Part shown: in pieces, positions 63,024-64,000 of the stretch
Numbering within the stretch: the stretch's first letter is position 1
Layout: each line of letters begins with the position of its first letter
Origin: Rhizobium sp. Leaf306
GTDB taxonomy: Bacteria > Pseudomonadota > Alphaproteobacteria > Rhizobiales > Rhizobiaceae
Assembly: GCF_001423425.1 (NCBI RefSeq)
Contig: NZ_LMNX01000001.1
Location: 1,581,853-1,645,852, forward strand
Direction: 5' to 3'
DNA length: 64,000 bases
Translations under genes and position numbers: made by a program
Notes under the pieces: model-generated
The model's input: the letters and a program-made list of their open reading frames with translations, nothing else
The model's database searches: none
Told to the model about the DNA's origin: nothing

Positions 63024-63200
63024 TTATTGGTGGAGAAACGCTGTGTCAGCCTGCCGAGGGAATACAAGTTCGCGGGTCGATGAGCCTACGCCCTCCGCAA
63101 TGACGACCGGATTGTACTGTTCGATCTTTCCGCTTGCGAAGGTAAGAGCCGCATCTGCGACCTCCTCGCTCTCGATCGGGTCAAAGGGCGCAAGGTTGGC
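63024..63200 (-). pseudogene. relic of a flavin-dependent monooxygenase
   Basis: The minus strand gives ANLAPFDPIESEEVADAALT and then VVIAEGVGSSTRELVF. The second part is the DG motif region of a class A flavoprotein monooxygenase (…ADGVGSSTRE). The FAD loop and the C-terminal half are missing, and stops lie on both sides. Confidence 0.6.
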
Positions 63201-63395
63201 TTACAGGAACCACGCTTCGGCAGCTGCCAGCAGTTTCTTCTCGTCTCGCCTTCCTTCTTGGAACAAGCGGAAAAGCAGCATCGCGAGCTCGTCGGGATGC
63301 GTCTCGTGTATCGGCACTGCCTGCGCAAATACTCGTTCGAGCAGAGCCAGGTCTTCAGGCCGGAGAAGAACATCAGAGGGAATTCTACCGCGCAT
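63201..63395 (-). CDS. small helical protein of unknown function
   Basis: A 64-residue frame, MRGRIPSDVLLRPEDLALLE, then VFAQAVPIHETHPDELAMLL and FRLFQEGRRDEKKLLAAAEA. The composition is plausible for a real gene and resembles short rhizobial proteins that have a hydrophobic helix followed by F-QEG-R. No ribosome site is visible. The frame continues upstream to 63563 with unlikely residues. The flavoprotein relic abuts its stop. Confidence 0.5.
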   Translation of the reverse strand: MRGRIPSDVLLRPEDLALLERVFAQAVPIHETHPDELAMLLFRLFQEGRRDEKKLLAAAEAWFL

Positions 63396-63825
63396 AACGT
63401 AAGCTATTGTGAGGTTGGTCAATTGGCAATTGTTCGTGGAAGTATGATGAGCGCTACCACTCGTCGTTGGCTCGTTCTCGCCAGACTGACTAGGCTGCCA
63501 CTGTTCATAGAAACACGACACAGACTTTACTGCGGTGTGCAACAGAGTTGGGTCTTGCCACACGGGCGCCGAGCGGCAGCGAACGCGCTGCCCAGCGAGA
63601 TCATGCTTCGCTCGGCTCCCTTGGTGCAGGCGGTTGAGAATGACGAGGCGACATTCTGGTTATATGCCGGGCAGCTTCACTGGCGCTCTCGGTTGGATGC
63701 AAACCGATGATGTCTTCTGTACTGAAAACGATATCACCTGGCACTAGGTGCGGGTCTCGCGGCGGCTGAAGATGCGACCGTTACATTCGATCCGCTGGCA
63801 AGTCTTATGACATCGGAAATAAACC
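63396..63825. other. stretch without a recognised gene
   Basis: 430 bases holding only short frames of weak composition. Nothing recognised. Confidence 0.4.
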
Positions 63826-63909
63826 CTATCCATGAATGCCGGCATTGAACTCCACGCTTAACGTTACGCCAACCATGTCGGCGGCATAGGAGGCTACGTA
63901 AAGAATCAT
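63826..63909 (-). CDS. possible 27-residue protein
   Basis: A short frame (MILYVASYAADMVGVTLSVE then FNAGIHG and TAG) has a strong ribosome site, GGGAGGTG, six bases before its ATG. I know no relative. It may be a small protein, or a remnant or leader. The last 90 bases of the window show nothing else. Confidence 0.35.
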   Translation of the reverse strand: MILYVASYAADMVGVTLSVEFNAGIHG

Positions 63910-64000
63910 TCAAACACCTCCCTGTAGGCTTTGACTCGAGGCAGGCAAAGCAATGCAGATCGATTTACAAACTCTCTGGTACTTAACAATCGGAACGCTG

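Overview
The window looks like a stretch of an accessory or secondary replicon from a rhizobial alphaproteobacterium (Rhizobium/Ensifer/Agrobacterium-like). Pointers are the GC-rich coding DNA with frequent GTG/TTG starts, FixJ-type response regulators, a histidine kinase of the HWE/HisKA_2 type, a small protein with the FPASDP motif, and many regulator-plus-oxidoreductase pairs. I saw no rRNA, tRNA, CRISPR array, transposase or replication gene. The genus is inference, not shown.

Left part (1-4.8 kb): an NmrA-type oxidoreductase fragment and a tight operon for a cobalt-type hydratase. The nitrile hydratase beta chain is split into two genes, as in thiocyanate hydrolase, but with the halves on opposite sides of the alpha/gamma-type gene. 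An aquaporin-like channel and a CbiM-type cobalt permease follow, then a 14-bp perfect hairpin and relics of a VOC protein and an SDR.

4.8-17.5 kb: a large sensor kinase that seems to lack the N-terminal kinase and ATPase modules of its relatives, a solitary GIY-YIG nuclease-like protein, a cysteine hydrolase, a receiver-only response regulator, and a plus-strand group of aldo/keto reductase, alpha/beta hydrolase, unknown protein and zinc alcohol dehydrogenase.

18-39 kb: three paralogous regulators with a winged helix and an NB-ARC ATPase (one without its C-terminal helical repeats). One is coupled to a peroxiredoxin-like gene and one lies behind an SDR with a degenerate active site. Between them are a FixJ-type regulator, a Dps gene with an apparent nonsense mutation, an alpha/beta hydrolase lacking its nucleophile, an MscS channel with a cyclic-nucleotide domain, a disulfide oxidoreductase, a histidine kinase, a two-subunit molybdenum hydroxylase and an AraC regulator.

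39-52.5 kb: an aldehyde dehydrogenase/SDR/MFS operon controlled by a divergent TetR gene with a visible operator, a PAS-GGDEF-EAL protein with a GGDEF relic upstream and an EAL pseudogene farther on, a Nudix-like protein, and a beta-solenoid/RTX protein.

52.7-64 kb: a class C beta-lactamase and four small units, each with its own local regulator: MarR with a flavin monooxygenase, TetR with flavodoxin and DoxX, HxlR with an SDR and a secreted alpha/beta hydrolase, and an EthD protein. The last 1.3 kb is mostly relics. Decayed fragments of SDR, VOC, OYE, flavin monooxygenase, GGDEF and EAL genes recur through the window, so this replicon gains and loses metabolic cassettes often.
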